64,000 bases of DNA from Phlebotomus papatasi (taxonomy: Eukaryota; Arthropoda; Insecta; Diptera; Psychodidae), in assembly GCF_024763615.1 (NCBI RefSeq), contig NC_077222.1, positions 106,115,417 through 106,179,416 of the forward strand, read 5' to 3'. Under the pieces are notes generated by a model. That model had not been told where the DNA came from. It searched no databases and saw only the letters and a list, made by a program, of their open reading frames with translations. Below, in pieces: positions 1-12,292 of this stretch (position 1 is the stretch's first letter; each line of letters starts with the position of its first letter). A program made the translations under genes and the position numbers.

Positions 1-153
1 ATTGGTGCCAACAATATTTTGCATACATTACGATTTTTCTGCAACTTTCTCTAAAGAAATCTCCTGCATATATGCGAGATTTCTGTTTGCATAAAGCCAT
101 TTTGCGCGGTTTTTCTCGGTTCTAAAAATATGCGTAATCCCGGGACCCCTGTA
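1..153. mobile_element. End of a MITE cut by the window edge (ACAGGGAGT family)
   Basis: The first 150 bases align by eye with the right half of the element at 52,326-52,653. Both share ATTGGTGCC near the start, then TTTTGCATAC, then TCTCCTG, and both end in a GGGA(C/A)(C/T)CCCTGTA terminus. Only the right portion lies in the window. No coding capacity is visible. Confidence 0.55.
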
Positions 154-159
154 TAGACA

Positions 160-260
160 GAAAGTGAACCGTATATAAGTGGCAGATTGGCAGATCACAA
201 CGATCAGTCTACAAGATCGCGGTGATCGTGCCGATCAGTCTATTCTATAAGGTCGTGCTC
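160..260. repeat. Short dispersed repeat with GGCAGATTGGCAGATC motifs
   Basis: The stretch has GTGAACCG followed by GGCAGATTGGCAGATC and paired GATCAGTCT motifs. A similar block occurs at 20,608-20,690, and weaker GATCC/GATCG-rich similarity occurs around 18,030-18,120. It is probably an old interspersed repeat. Boundaries are not defined. Confidence 0.35.
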
Positions 261-1206
261 ATCTCAAAGACACGATATCTTTCATTTAAAAAAGTGCATT
301 TAAAAATTGATAAATACGGGATGGAGCTAATTAAAAAAAATAATATCGTAAGCCTTTGGAAGAGATCCTTTACAATCTCTATTTATTTTTCTATATTTCA
401 GTTTTGTTCACATACGTGGATTTTCCAAAAGCTTATTTGAATATAAATTTTCTGTCCAGCAGCTTTCTCTTCCATTCTGTATTAGAGAACAGTGGATAGC
501 TGAATTCCACAACACTTCATGCTTTTTCATTTCCCATATAACGAAATGTATGTCCCTAATTCGAAATGAAATCCTGTACCCAAATAATTACATTGTTCAC
601 TGACCAATAATTTACAGCGGCAACAGACATTTCCTATTTCTTCTTTTTGAATTAGAAAACCCAAACTTAAAAACAGAGCTTTCAAAAAGAGAGGTTTCAT
701 ACTCCGAAAGATAAGCAATGTAACACCGAAGTAAAGTACACTGGAAGGGTTTTAATTTCGAAATTAAGATTTCGAATCAAAATTCAACTGCACTACTGAG
801 TAGCAAGAAATTTCCCCAAGTGGTTTGTTTCTAATAATAATAATAAATTTTCTCAGTTATCTGTTATAATCTCCCAAGTATGTCTCAGCTAAAATAGAAA
901 GGCTACCAAAATTTTTATTTTATTTTGAAAATTTTCGAAATTCGGTCGTTGGGCGATTTTACAAATTAAAATCAATATTTCAAAATTGTCCAGAAACACT
1001 AATGTTTCTTTACTTTTCAAGAAAAACAAGACAAAACTCATAATCATAAAAATAATAAGAGTGTAATCAAATAATTGAATAATTCACTAGATTTTTAAAG
1101 TCAACACAAAATGAACAGCTGACTTTAAGTAAGTAGTTAGTTTGATTCTCCTAAATATTCGCACAAAACTATGTATACAGTCCTTTTGAATACTTATGCG
1201 GCACAA

Positions 1207-1459
1207 CACTGAGAAAAAAACAGGGTGTGATTAACTTTTTTTCCTCAGAAATTTAACACTTTTTAGGTGTAAAAATATATCAAAATTTTTTAATTTTAAT
1301 TTTACAACTTTATAAGTATAAAATTAACATGAAAAAGGGTAAGTCTAACCCTCAATACACCTAAAAAGGGTAATATTTACACCGATTTCGGATCAATACT
1401 GCAGGGTAAAATAAACTTTTCCGGAATGTTATTTTAACTTTTTCGGATTTCTCTCAGTG
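1207..1459 (-). mobile_element. MITE family A, copy 1 (CACTGAGA termini)
   Basis: This 253-bp element has terminal CACTGAG/CTCAGTG inverted repeats. Internal landmarks shared with copies at 22,686, 30,364, 38,669 and 55,482 are CCGAAAAAGTTA, ACATTCCGGAAATGTTA, CCCTGCAGTATTGATCCGAA and TTTTACAC-rich stretches. It runs opposite to the copies at 22.7, 30.4 and 38.7 kb. It has no open frame and is a non-autonomous DNA element. Confidence 0.8.
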
Positions 1460-1689
1460 AAGGTACGCAAAATTATATCTGATCGAAGCTCAGCAGTTTC
1501 TTTTTATTTCGAATGGTAGTTTAGAAACTAAAGTCCCGATATAAATGGGTATAAAACGTCATTTTAACTGGGGTATTTTGAAATGTACCCATTTGTATCA
1601 TATGTCCGTGAAACTTGTGAAATCTCCCTTAGGGCAGCATTTATATGGAGGACTTTTAATTCGAAACTTCCCTTTCGAAATAACAATAT

Positions 1690-2090
1690 CTCAATGAGCT
1701 TTCTTCCAGTGTTATTTTGAGTTTCGAAGATCAACTTCGAAAGCCAAAGAAAATATAATTTTACTTCTCGTTTCGTACGCAAGGTGGCCGGAGTACTGCT
1801 TGATCGAATTTCAAATTGTCCCGTTTGAAAAATGACATCGTTTTGGATTTATTGTAAATAAAATTAAAGTAACGAGGCTAATCTAATTATAATTACCTTT
1901 AAAATTACTAAATAATACTTTAAAAATGTCTCTGTCATATTTTATTAATTTTCCTCACCTCTTGCGAAAATTTATTTCGAAAACTCGAAAATGAATTTGA
2001 ATTTTTCGAATATCAACGACTTTTTGTACTAATAGAGTTCTATATTTACCTTTTATCCAAGACACTATTGGAGAATCAAAGTCCAGCTAT
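1690..2090 (-). mobile_element. Repeat family F, reverse partial copy
   Basis: Reading the minus strand from 2,090 gives TTTGATTCTCCAATAGTGTC, then a TCTATTTGCAC-like block and AAGTCGTTGATATTCGAA, as in the copies at 8,705 and 59,908-61,010. The left part diverges before 1,690. No coding capacity is seen. Confidence 0.5.
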
Positions 2091-2099
2091 AATTGGAAA

Positions 2100-4230
2100 G
2101 AATTTGTCGATTAGAAAAGTAAAATTAAAGATCGTCGCTTGCAGCAGCGATTGTCGAAACTCATTCAACACCTTTATTTGGAATTATTTTCACAATTTGG
2201 AAATACACATGCTGCATATCGTTGGTTGGATCGTGCAACTGTGTTAACTGCATTTGTTATAAGGCAAATGCAGTTACCACAGTTTCTTATTCAACCGACG
2301 ATATACAAGAATTTGACATAGGTGACGAGTAACTTTCGACAATTTCTAGTCCAAGAGACGATGTATGAAAAAATCAAAGAATGATATATATCCCATCTTT
2401 CTCTTAAAGTTCGAGCAATAAAAAAAGGAAAGGAAGGGAAATTCATCTATTGATTTTCAGCCAATTTGGATCACAAATATGGGCAATGGAAGGGACAACA
2501 TGCGACAACAATTTATGATGATTTGACATAGAAATCAATATTGACAGACGGAGTGAATTGCTCCATCTTCCGAAGGAAAAAAAGCTCCTCCTTCCTCTAA
2601 CATCAACCACATCCCAGTATTTAGTGGATGGGTATGGAAAAACATAGCAATTGGACACAAGAATGGCTAAATAGTAAATATGAATGGCATTTCTGTGTCA
2701 TATTGATAAAAATCTCATGTGTGGTTGAGACATGAGCAACAAAATGTGAATGAAAAATTGCTGGTAGAAAATATGGGTGCGATTGTGGTTGGGTTGATGT
2801 GGTTTGGAATTCACACAGGAAAATGCCAATGAAATTAAGGTGAACGACGTGGACAATTAGGGGTCATTTAGATTATGTTGCTGATGATTAAAGTGGATTT
2901 AATCCAACAAGTTCTCTCTATTTTTTTTTACATCAACAACATTTTAATTCTCATTATTGACTCCAATATTGTGCTGTAAACACTCATGCTGGGAACTTTT
3001 ATTGCAAATTAACTAACACTTCCGATTTCAATCAAAAGCACTTTTTTTTTATGCCACACCCCTATTTTTTCCTAGTTCGTGGAAATTGTTGGCTTTTTTT
3101 ATATGTTCCCGGAAAAAAAAGCTTAATTTTGCTGCTTTTTGCAACGGCACCGAGGGTGCGGTTGAAGATTTTCTGTCCTCAAAACTATTTCGAAACAATT
3201 AAGCAAACTAATAAGGGGTGATATAAATAGGGCGTAAATGGAGAATCTAGATAACAATTTTGAAACATTTGGAACAATAAAGTCCTTGGTATGCCTGGGG
3301 GGCCTTAAGGACTGACCGGAAATAATTATTTCCTCAAAAATTCCAACAACTATTCAGGGACCTAAGTTTGAGTTACTTAATTGAATATTATAGCTCTGCA
3401 AACCCCAAAAGGCATATACTTAATTGTCTAAGACAAATACGATTAATATCTAGAGAGATTTTCTTGTATTCAATTAATGTTAAATTACGACAAACCTAAT
3501 ACCAGAGAATAATTTAACAGCTTGATCATTATTGGAATATTACAAATTTATTGTCAATTTTCGTTTTGAATCTAATAAATTACTGATAAAATAATTAAAA
3601 TATTTTATAGATATTAACAGATATTGTTAAAATCACTATATAATATCACTGTTTTATATTATCTGCAGGTGGCAACGACATTACCACATTTTCAATAATA
3701 TATTAAAATAAATAAATACAAGAATAAATACTTTAAAAAATATTTTTTAACCCTAAGGACGAGGAAGTGTAAAATTAAATTAGTTTCATACTGTTATACA
3801 CTTGTAGCTTAAGATAAGGGATTAATGATATCTTCGGAAATTTACCTTGCCTTGTCCTTGCCTAGCCAAATTTTCAAGGCTAAATATTTTAGAGGATCAG
3901 CCTGAATCCATTTCAAGCTCTACACAAATTTTTAAATACAAAAACCTCAGCAGAACCCTTCTAAAAGTCAATTACAAAACCTCAAGTGATTTTGAATAAG
4001 GTAACTCAAGGTTAGTACTTGTTAGCGCAATGTTTTAGTTACAGGCTATGTCCATGTTCTTAAGTACGGACTTTGCCCAAGTGCGTCATGTAAAGCCCTA
4101 ATAAGTACTTAATCTAGTTCTTAATTAATGAACTTCACTCTCTTTTTTTTATAAAACTTCAAAACTTTCTTAAATTCTATAAATTTATACTAATTGTATA
4201 GAGGACAGATTGTCCCATTGTTTATCAATA
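2100..4230. other. No gene or clear repeat recognised
   Basis: This is apparently single-copy AT-rich sequence with homopolymer A and T tracts. The stretch at 2,450-2,900 is somewhat less AT-rich and has short open frames on both strands, but none has recognisable motifs or convincing splice context. Around 3,880-3,930 there is weak similarity (GAGGATCAGCCTG) to 30,258-30,285. Confidence 0.5.
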
Positions 4231-4571
4231 CAGTAGACTCTCTCAAATTCGGGCATATGGGACCGAAATGTCAGCCGAATTAGACAGAAATTCAGGCGAC
4301 AAACTTTTTGAAATGCAACGATTGTTTATTCATGTGCATATAGATATTGAGTTTACACACTCATATATAACGTAAGTTGCAAGAAATTCCCTCAATAATG
4401 CAAAATCACATCAAAACTAAGACAAACGATGCCAAATTTGAGCATATTTGATTCATTTGATAATCATAATGAATCTTGAAAAATGACATCAAACTTTTTT
4501 CAAATGTAACCGCTGCCCCAAATTAAAAAGTAGCCCGATCTTGAAAGAGCCGAATTTGCGAGAGTCTACTG
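4231..4571 (+). mobile_element. Pogo-like MITE family B, copy 1
   Basis: This 341-bp element is bounded by CAGTAGACTCTC and its inverse GAGAGTCTACTG, flanked by TA on both sides. Termini of the CAGTAGACTCTCGCAAATTCGG kind are typical of pogo/Tigger-type elements, which duplicate TA. The interior (TTTGTTTATTCATGTGCATATAG-like, TTGAGGGAATTTC-like) is shared with the inverted copy at 57,937-58,288. It is non-coding. Confidence 0.8.
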
Positions 4572-4649
4572 TAAAATGAATTGAATTGAATTGAATTTTG
4601 GGATTTTTTTAAGTAAACACAGTGACATCTGGTGGTATGAATGAACATT

Positions 4650-4937
4650 AGGGTGTTTCAACAAGGTAAAATTTTTTTGGCACTATTCTGAGGGTGCTCT
4701 ATATGATGAGACAAGAAAGTTTTTCTTCGACGACCATATGATCAGACGCTGTTTAGAGGTGGCTGGAAGACCCTCTCTGTAGAACAATTTTTTGATTTTA
4801 CACTACAAAGAGGGTCTTCCAGCCACCTCTAAACAGCGTCTGATCACATGGTCGTCGAAGAAAAACTTTCTTGTCTCATCAAATACAGCACCCTGAAAAT
4901 AGTGCCAAAATTTTTTTTTACTTGTTGAAACACCCTA
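4650..4937. mobile_element. 288-bp fold-back (hairpin) element
   Basis: Two arms of about 130 bp (4,650-4,781 and 4,806-4,937) are nearly perfect inverted complements around a loop of about 24 bases. Outer ends are AGGGTGTTTCAACAAGG and its inverse. Inner arm landmarks are GACAAGAAAGTTTTTCTTCG and GAGGTGGCTGGAAGACC. It is a long-TIR non-autonomous element, and a transcript across it would form a long RNA hairpin. Confidence 0.85.
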
Positions 4938-5139
4938 ATGAACATGAACACTGAACACATGCTATCCATTGTATAGAAAAACATGGATCAATATGATATG
5001 TTAGAAAATTTAACCTAAAACTGTAATGTAAGTGAAGCGTGTATTGACCATGAAGGTTGAATCGTCACTCTGAAATAAAAGAAGTTTTTGAAAATTGTTC
5101 GTTGCGTTGTACTGATCGAACTTCACAGAGAGCGATGTA

Positions 5140-6767
5140 CACTAACGGCCAAAACATTAAATACACCCTTCGTAAGCTTAAATACATGTGATTTGGACCG
5201 GGAAAACGCTGTAATATCCAGTTCTATTGACTGAAATAGTTTCATATATAAACCTAAGAACAGTTTTAAACAAGATTTGAGAAAATACACGAGCTACAAA
5301 ATTTATAATTTGAGGATCAGTCAAAAATTAGCTTTTTGGAAAAAAATGCAAAAGTAGCCCCACATTCTAAAACTGATCTAATCTTTTAATAATCATTTAA
5401 TATAAGCTAAATACTATTAGTAAATATTATTAAGAGTCAGAAAAACTGAAAATAATACCGAGGGAATATTTTTGGTACGGATTGTGGTCGGTTTCCGGTG
5501 TGATGTGTTCTGAAAGGGGTTTCTTCTTTGAATATTGAAATTTTCAGCCCAAATTCTACTTTTTCATATATTTTTTATTATTTTTCAAATTACTATTTAT
5601 TATTGTTGCAATTTCATTTCATTTACTTCATTATTTTATTTAAAAAACATGAATAAAATCATCAAATTTAGTTTTCCTCGAAGAATCCTCCTTTAACTTT
5701 GATAAGCGCCTCACATATTCGAGGCATCCTGTTGATCAATTTCTACAAAATGTCTGAAGGAACTTTGCCCACACATCCTGAAGTGTTTTCACCAAGATTG
5801 GAACTGATGTCGCGCCTAATCTCAAACCTTGTGGTCGAGAAAATCCAAGAGAATTGCAATGAGGCTACAGTCGGGTGACTGGCGTGGCTAATGCATTCGG
5901 TTTATTGGGCGTGGGTTTTTTTTTTCAAGAGGATAACGATCCCAAGCATTCCTCAAAGCTTTGTAGAGGTTTCCTTCTTGAGAAAGAGAAATGCAGGGTC
6001 CTAAACTACATGCATTAGCCACCCCAATCACCCAATTGTAACCACATCGAAATTTTCTGGAATTTTCTAGACCAAATGGTTCGAGAGAAGGCGCCGACAT
6101 CAGTTCCAACCTTGGTGGAAACACTTCAGGATATGTGGGCAAAGTTCCTTCAGACATTTTGTAGAAATTGATCAACAGGATGCCTCGAATATGTGAGGCG
6201 TTTATCAAAGTTAAAGGAGGATTCTTCGAGGAAAACTGAATTTGATGATTTTATTCATGTTTTTTAAATAAAATAATGAAGTAAAAGAAATGAAATTGCA
6301 ACAATAATAAATAGTAATTTGAAAAATAATAAAAAATATATGAAAAAGTAGAATTTGGGCTGAAAATTTCAATATTCAAAGAAGAAACCCGTTTCAGAAC
6401 ACATCACACCGGAAACCGACCACAATCCGTACCAAAAATATTCCCTCGGTATTATTTTCAGTTTTTCTGACTCTTAATAATATTTACTAATAGTATTTAG
6501 CTTATATTAAATGATTATTAAAAGATTAGATCAGTTTTAGAATGTGGGGCTACTTTTGCATTTTTTTCCAAAAAGCTAATTTTTGACTGATCCTCAAATT
6601 ATAAATTTTGTAGCTCATGTATTTTCTCAAATCTTGTTTAAAACTGTTCTTAGGTTTATATATGAAACTATTTCAGTCAATAGAACTGCATATTACAGCG
6701 TTTTCCCGGTCCAAATCACATGTATTTAAGCTTACGAAGGGTGTATTTAATGTTTTGGCCGTTAGTG
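5140..6767. mobile_element. Tc1-like fold-back: two inverted 3' halves
   Basis: The element is bounded by CACTAACGGCCAAAACATTA and its inverse with TA on each side, as in Tc1/mariner elements. The left arm (about 5,140-5,897) and right arm (about 6,011-6,767) are nearly perfect inverted copies, leaving a spacer of roughly 113 bases. The right arm plus spacer encodes the transposase C-terminus. The left arm is an inverted second copy that lacks the coding stretch held in the spacer. It most likely formed by joining of two element ends, and it is defective. Confidence 0.85.
5923..6238 (+). pseudogene. Tc1-like transposase, C-terminal fragment (broken)
   Basis: The plus strand encodes FQEDNDPKHSSKL, the second catalytic-Asp region of Tc1/IS630-type DDE transposases, followed by PPQSPNCNHIEIFW, the degenerate SPDLNPIE block with the catalytic Glu. 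The end is LINRMPRICEAFIKVKGG, the usual MPRR-(I)-KAKGG C-terminus. One in-frame TAG at 6,016-6,018 replaces a probable Trp, and at least one frameshift lies near 6,150-6,165. From the first Asp of DND to the Glu there are 38 intervening residues, against 34 in classical Tc1; an indel could explain this. The N-terminal DNA-binding half and the first catalytic Asp are absent. The element is not functional. Confidence 0.8.
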
Positions 6768-6825
6768 TATGTCCCTCTGTCACGCTGTATATCCAGCTGA
6801 TTGTCGCCAGCTCTAGAGGACGAAC

Positions 6826-7600
6826 GGTAAGAGATAAGAGATAAAGTCTTGGGACCCTTGGAACCTTTAGGATACCCCCCTTCCTATAAGTAGACTCAAG
6901 GATTTGTATGCTCCAAATTTTTCCCCTATCCCTCCCCTTGCCCTTCAAAACCATGCTTTTTTAGGGGTTGCTTGAAAATGTATCTTGCGATTTTGTTCAT
7001 TTTTGGATATATTTTAGAGATTACCCAGGCGAACATTTCGTCCTTATACGAAAATGCTGTTGAATCATTTCTAATTTGAATATACACAGCTTTGAAAACC
7101 GATAACTTAGCCGAACGGCTGAGCTCGGACTTCCTCATCATGTTTCCGCCAAGCTCCCTCAGTACTACAGAAGCTTTACCGATTCGCGACGATAGTTCGA
7201 TGTGAAACCTACCATCACTCGTGAATAACACCCCGAGATACTTGAACTACATACTACACATGTGTCAATGCTGAAATTTACTTAATTTAATGTTAATTTA
7301 AATCATATGAGAACCGGTGAGCCTCGGGGATGTAGGGTAGATCAGAAAAAACACAGATTTTTCCCAAAGCTTTCGGCTCGGATGATATTTGTGGAAGCAA
7401 TGATAAGTAATTTTTGTTCAAAAATCAATTTTATCATTATTAAAACCATTTTGGGGGATCATTTGAGTGATTTATGAATCGGATTGATTAAATCGGTTGA
7501 GAAGCAGTGAACATGAATAGTAAATTATGCAAAGGTAACTTCTAAGGTATAGCATCTAAGTCAAGAGTTTGAGCACTTCTCTAAGCCTGAGACTCTTTGC
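6826..7600. mobile_element. Repeat family E copy (AACCGGTT family) with nested LINE fragment
   Basis: The left end (CTTGGGACC, GGGGTTGCTTGAAAA, ATTACCCAGGCGAACATTTC) matches 40,696-40,910 and the inverse of its right arm. The right end (AGGTATAGCATCTAAGTCA, then TTTGAGCACTT) matches 57,184-57,225 and 53,263-53,300. It is interrupted by a non-LTR reverse-transcriptase fragment at about 7,072-7,247. Confidence 0.55.
7072..7247 (-). pseudogene. Non-LTR retrotransposon reverse transcriptase, fragment
   Basis: On the minus strand an uninterrupted frame begins FKYLGVLFTSDGRFHIE and continues with SRIGKA, VLRELGG, RKSELSRSAKLSVFKAVY. This matches the region after the palm domain in insect RTE-like and related LINE polymerases (FKYLG, Rigka, KxELSxxAKLSVFK). 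Only about 58 codons survive, and similarity stops abruptly inside repeat family E, so this is a truncated relic. The reading is by eye; family assignment within the LINEs is inference. Confidence 0.75.
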
Positions 7601-7996
7601 TTTTATTCATTAATTTTTTTTAACAAAATATCTTGTATTGAAGATTCATTATTATATTACTCGCTACTTACTTCAGGTCGTTCCAAACTTCATGGTCGAT
7701 ACATCCTTCACCTTGCTGCTTAAGCAGCACCGATCGTGCAGATTAATGAAATGTGTCTTGTATCAGCAATTATAAATTTTGAGATGATTTTCGTGTATTT
7801 TATGAATCAGTGTAAATTGATAGTCAACTGCCATGAACAAGAAAGTTATTCGAAAAATATAACTCAAGGGGAGCTTTATCTTGCGAGTTCGAGCACTCTG
7901 CGAAGCTTTGATGGTTTTCTAGTGATTATGGTTTTAGGAATAAGACAAACACTACCTTAAAAAAAAGTTTTTTAACCGCAGAGTAACTACTTGAAA

Positions 7997-9391
7997 AGTA
8001 GGTAGGAAAGTCGTCTGCCTTTAAACGAAAAATGTAGTTCCAAATTTAAGATTTTTTTCTGAAGAATCCACAAAAGGGATTTTATTTTCTACTACACCAA
8101 AAAATTCTCTTGTTCATTAGGCGTATATGATTACCTCATTTAGCACTTGCAAGTCCTCAGTTTTTCTTTCTGAGGAAATTAAAAAAGTGATGTCGATTTG
8201 TATGAAGGCAGCTGGCATAGTCTGCCTTCAAACGCGAGGCAGCTACCTTTAAATGTTTTTTTTCACTGAGAATATTGAATCAATAAAACTAAATGGGCTA
8301 TAAATGATTAGATTGAAGCCTAACGCACTCACTAAAATCATCACTGCAGTCAAAAGACATTACACAATAACTTTTCTTCACATTTTTCTGAAGAACTGTT
8401 TTGCATTTGAAAATTTGGAAGAAAAAGCCATTGAAGTTGAAAATTGTCAACTTGAAACATCCCGGCCGGAGCAAGATAGCAGGTTGTAAGTATTTGTCTG
8501 ACGTTCGTCAGAGAAAAGTAGGAGTTCGATTTCACATGTTTTGATGTATGGAAAGATGGGATTTAAAGGCACACGACATTAGCATTTAAAGGCTGCTGCA
8601 GGGTGATATTTGCAAATTTTTGCCACCCACAAAAATTGTGTCATCTGAACCAAAATGTATTAACAGAAATATTAAGCCTGATTAACCTTCTATGAGCCTG
8701 CTCACAAGTAGATTTTGATTCTCCAATAGTGTCTTGGATGAAAGGTAAATGGAACTCTATTTGCACAAAAAGTCGCTGAAGTTCGAAGAATTCAAATTCA
8801 ATTTCGAATTTTCATAATAAATTTTCGAACAAGTTGGGGAAAATTTATCAAATATCACATTAAAAAGCTCGCAAAGGAGTTACTCAGTGATTATGGAGTG
8901 ATTAAATACTGGGGCGAGAACAGTAAACGTCGTTGTTCAGTTTTTTTCCTCACAACAATGTGAAGACCGACACATTTTGACACTTGAGCACTTCGAAATT
9001 CGAACAGGATATAACTTACGCCACCTTGCGAAAGTATTAAGAAGTAAGAAAGTCTCTTTTTTGGATCTTCAAATAGATTTTCGAATTTTTCAAGATCTAC
9101 TTCTGTACGGAAAGTATGTGTCACAATAGAAGATTTATTTGTAAAATGATTTTTACTATGAAAAATCACATGATTTGTGGAACATCAAAATTACAGTTTA
9201 GAGCTCATTTTCATTTTTTTTTATCTAGCATATAGGAAATAGGAGCTAGGCTCTCCATTTTTTGATGATTTGTGAGGATGATGGATAGCTACCTAATAGT
9301 TAATAGAATATAATTTATGCTTTTGAGAACAACGAAAAAATCGCAACATTTGAAGGCTGCTGCATTTAAAGGCAGACGACTTTCCCCTACT
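7997..9391. mobile_element. 1.4-kb TIR element (GTCGTCTGCCTTTAAA termini)
   Basis: The left end AGTCGTCTGCCTTTAAA (8,009-8,025) is inverted at the right end as TTTAAAGGCAGACGACT (9,365-9,381), and the outer bases read AAGTAGG. Subterminal copies of CTGCCTTTAAA and CAGCAGCC occur near 8,200-8,240, 8,560-8,600 and 9,345-9,365. A family F repeat sits inside. No transposase frame is seen, so it is non-autonomous. Confidence 0.65.
8705..9105 (+). mobile_element. Repeat family F copy nested in the 8.0-9.4 kb element
   Basis: It begins AAGTAGATTTTGATTCTCC and ends CAAGATCTACTT, a short imperfect inverted pair. Shared landmarks with 59,908-61,010 include AATGGAACTCTATTTGCAC, CGAAGAATTCAAATTCAATT and TGAGCACTTCGAAATTCG. 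It has no coding capacity. Confidence 0.65.
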
Positions 9392-11398
9392 TAATTGAAA
9401 GTCATTAATTAAGTACTTAGTGTCAAGGCTTTAAGTTGTTTCAGTTTTTCAAGTAAATAGTAGGACGTTCTACAATTCTTCTAAATTAAGTATTGAATAC
9501 GTACTTAACGTGTTAACCACTTTCTTTCTTTTTTGAAAATTTATCTAACAACTGAAATAAGATTTCACGCTTAAAATAACTTAGAATCTTTATTGTTTAA
9601 ATGGTATAACTTGATGCAAATGTCCTGGATTAGAATTTCTCTTAGGTCACCCGAAGTTTTCTGACATTTACGTGTTCATTTCACTGAACTTAATGTCCTT
9701 AATTGTCCTAATCAATGCCCTTAGTCCCAGTTAATTCTATTGGAAAGCTTTAAATTTAACGTATTTTAATTAATACGATAGTTTTCGTATGACAATTCTC
9801 GCAAGAAGTGTACTAAAACTGCCTCTTAATCCCCATTTGTTGGAATTAATGTCCTACTTTTTTTCCGTGTAATTCTCAGTTTATCTTACAATCGCTTGAT
9901 AAACTATTGTAGAAAGGACAGAAAGCTTCACCAAAACAAAACTCCTTTACAAATCCTTTTTTACTCTACAACGTTGTTGTTTCTGTGAAGTCTAATGTGA
10001 AAGAATAGGGGTATGGTGTTCCATTGAATTTTAATCAGAAGGAAAAACTGTTGTCTAATTGTCGTGTTCCTTCTCCCGCACGCCTCTCCCTTTTGCTTAT
10101 AACTCCGCTGACTGAATTCATGGGAGAATTGAGCTTTAGAAAACTTTCTGGTCTATTGTTTCCGGTTACACCAGAGAGAAATCTCAAGCATAGACATCTC
10201 TCCTTTCTTTTCAGTTTCTGAGTCCAATGATGATTGTGTGTCACCATCAATGAAACTGAAGGTGGTGATGAAGCAGGAGGATATTACAAAAGAGGCAAAG
10301 TGTTGGGCGATACAATAGCGTCAAACAGGAAGAGAAACCATTGGTGGATGAAATAGAAGGGTGGATGATGTCAATAAGAGGAAAGTGAGGTAAGTAAGAA
10401 TGACATAAATTTCTACCATCACGACGATCTTTGTTTGAGAGGTGGAAGGCGTAGATTGCAGTGTTTATTATCTCTTTTCCTTTATCCCTGATTCGAAGAA
10501 TTTACTGGAAATTTCCACTAATGAATATTACTTGGGATTGGGATTCTCACCGCATTTACTCTTTGAGAAAGAAAAGACAAATCACTTTCCATTTGAAGTG
10601 CATGCTGTGTATTGACTGGTTGATGAATCATTGTGTACAGTCCGGGATAAAAGGATTTAAAACAAAATGTTCAAAATGAGTAAGAAGTCAGTTGTTGTAT
10701 CAAAATTTCAACGATCATTATTTAAAAATTGCTTAATATTTCTCCTCAATGGAACGAAACCGAAAACAGTAAGTTCATGGAAAGGAGAGTCATTCTTGGT
10801 TCGATCGAGGAGACGGCTGCATGGAGATCCGTATTGTGTGTCCTTAGCAGAGAATAATTGGTTATCATACGATCTAGAGAAACATAATGAGATAAAAATT
10901 CACACAAAAAATAAATAAAATTGACACCATTTTAGCCCTTAGCAACTTAGGGTAAGAGTGCCTAATTCCGGCCAGCTTGCAATTTCGGTCACCTTTTTTG
11001 TTCCTCGAATTTCCATGAATTTTTAATTTTTACATACTCTAGAGATTATACAATGCAAAAGAATAACAAAAAATGTAGCTACGACTAACGGCATGGCGTG
11101 AAAAAGATATTGGAAGAATTCCCGAAGGGCAAGGAACTATGACCGTGGTGTCACATATAAGATTAATATTAATATTAAGAAAAACCGGAGAGAGAGGTAT
11201 ATATATGCACAATTTCAAATGGAATATCACGTGTGTTAGAAAGAGTACACTCTAGTGGATTAATACGATGAGTAAGATATTACTGTTCGTATTAATTGAT
11301 TTACACGAGCAATTTTCCATGCGTGCCAACTGTGATTCGGTCAGTTTTCGAGCTATGTAGTGCTGCCAACTTCGTACGCAGAGGGGAAATGTGAGAGA
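9392..11398. other. Apparently single-copy sequence, no gene recognised
   Basis: Several 60-83 codon open frames occur at 10,024-10,918 but show no recognised motif, domain or splice structure. A locally less AT-rich stretch at 10,030-10,460 could be conserved non-coding DNA or an unrecognised exon. No repeat structure is apparent. Confidence 0.45.
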
Positions 11399-12292
11399 GA
11401 ACCCCATAGCAAAAGAAAGCGGAATAGGAATAACAAGCGAAAAAATCCTAGGAATTTTCCACTATTTGCCTTAAAAAATTCCATAGGAATTTTCCATAAT
11501 AGGTTCCAAGGAAAATTTAATGGATTTATGCTGGATTTTTCATATAGAATACATCCATGGAAATGCTCGTGGAATTTATGTGGATTTTTCCACCAAAATA
11601 AAATGGAGAAAAAATGAAGCTGTCACATGCACCTCGTGATTTTACTTCCGAATATTAAAGAAATAGCAAAGATTACGAGGATTATAATATGTTTTACTAA
11701 ATCAGCAATAACGAATTAACACTTTAAGCTATAAAAAAATATTTTGTAAAAAAAAATAATTTTTTCGAAAATATTTATTAATTAACATAAAAACAGTATT
11801 ATTTTAGGTTGGCGACCTATTTAATGTAATCACTTCATTATTATCTACACGAAACACAGTGTCGCATAATTAATTTTATTATAATTGCCACATGAATCAC
11901 TAGAAATGTTTGCGGAAGGTTTGGAAACAAATTCTAAAAGTTGCCGCAACACCATTTTATTTGTTTGACATTTCAGAAAACTAGTGGAAAAATCCATATA
12001 AAACACTATGGAAAGATAGTGGAAATTTCCATATGTTTTTTCCAGCTTATCCCGCGGACGTTTCACGTGTGAGTTTCCATATAAATCTTCCGCGGAATAC
12101 CGCGGAATTTAACGCTGGAATTCCAGCATGTCGTACTAGTAAATTCCATGGAGCACTATGATTTCCATGGAATTTCCGGCTTTAAATTCCATAGGAAAAC
12201 TTAGTGGAATTTTAGCGTCAAATTCCAGCGAATTTAGCCATTTGGACGCAAGTTTTCCATTGGAATTTTTGCGGAATTTTGCTATGGGGAAG
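11399..12292. mobile_element. 0.9-kb TIR element rich in TTCCATGGAA motifs
   Basis: The left end GAACCCCATAGCAAAA is mirrored at the right as TTTTGCTATGGGGAAGC. The two flanks (11,440-11,610 and 11,985-12,290) are packed with variants of GGAATTTTCCA, TTCCATGGAA and CCGCGGAAT, which are self-complementary. The central part is plain AT-rich sequence. It resembles a fold-back element with repeated subterminal binding sites. Open frames inside are repeat artefacts. Confidence 0.6.

Noticed and set aside
5888..6208. 106-codon minus-strand frame
   Set aside because: It is antisense to the Tc1-like transposase relic, whose plus-strand reading carries the DNDPKH and MPR..KVKGG motifs.
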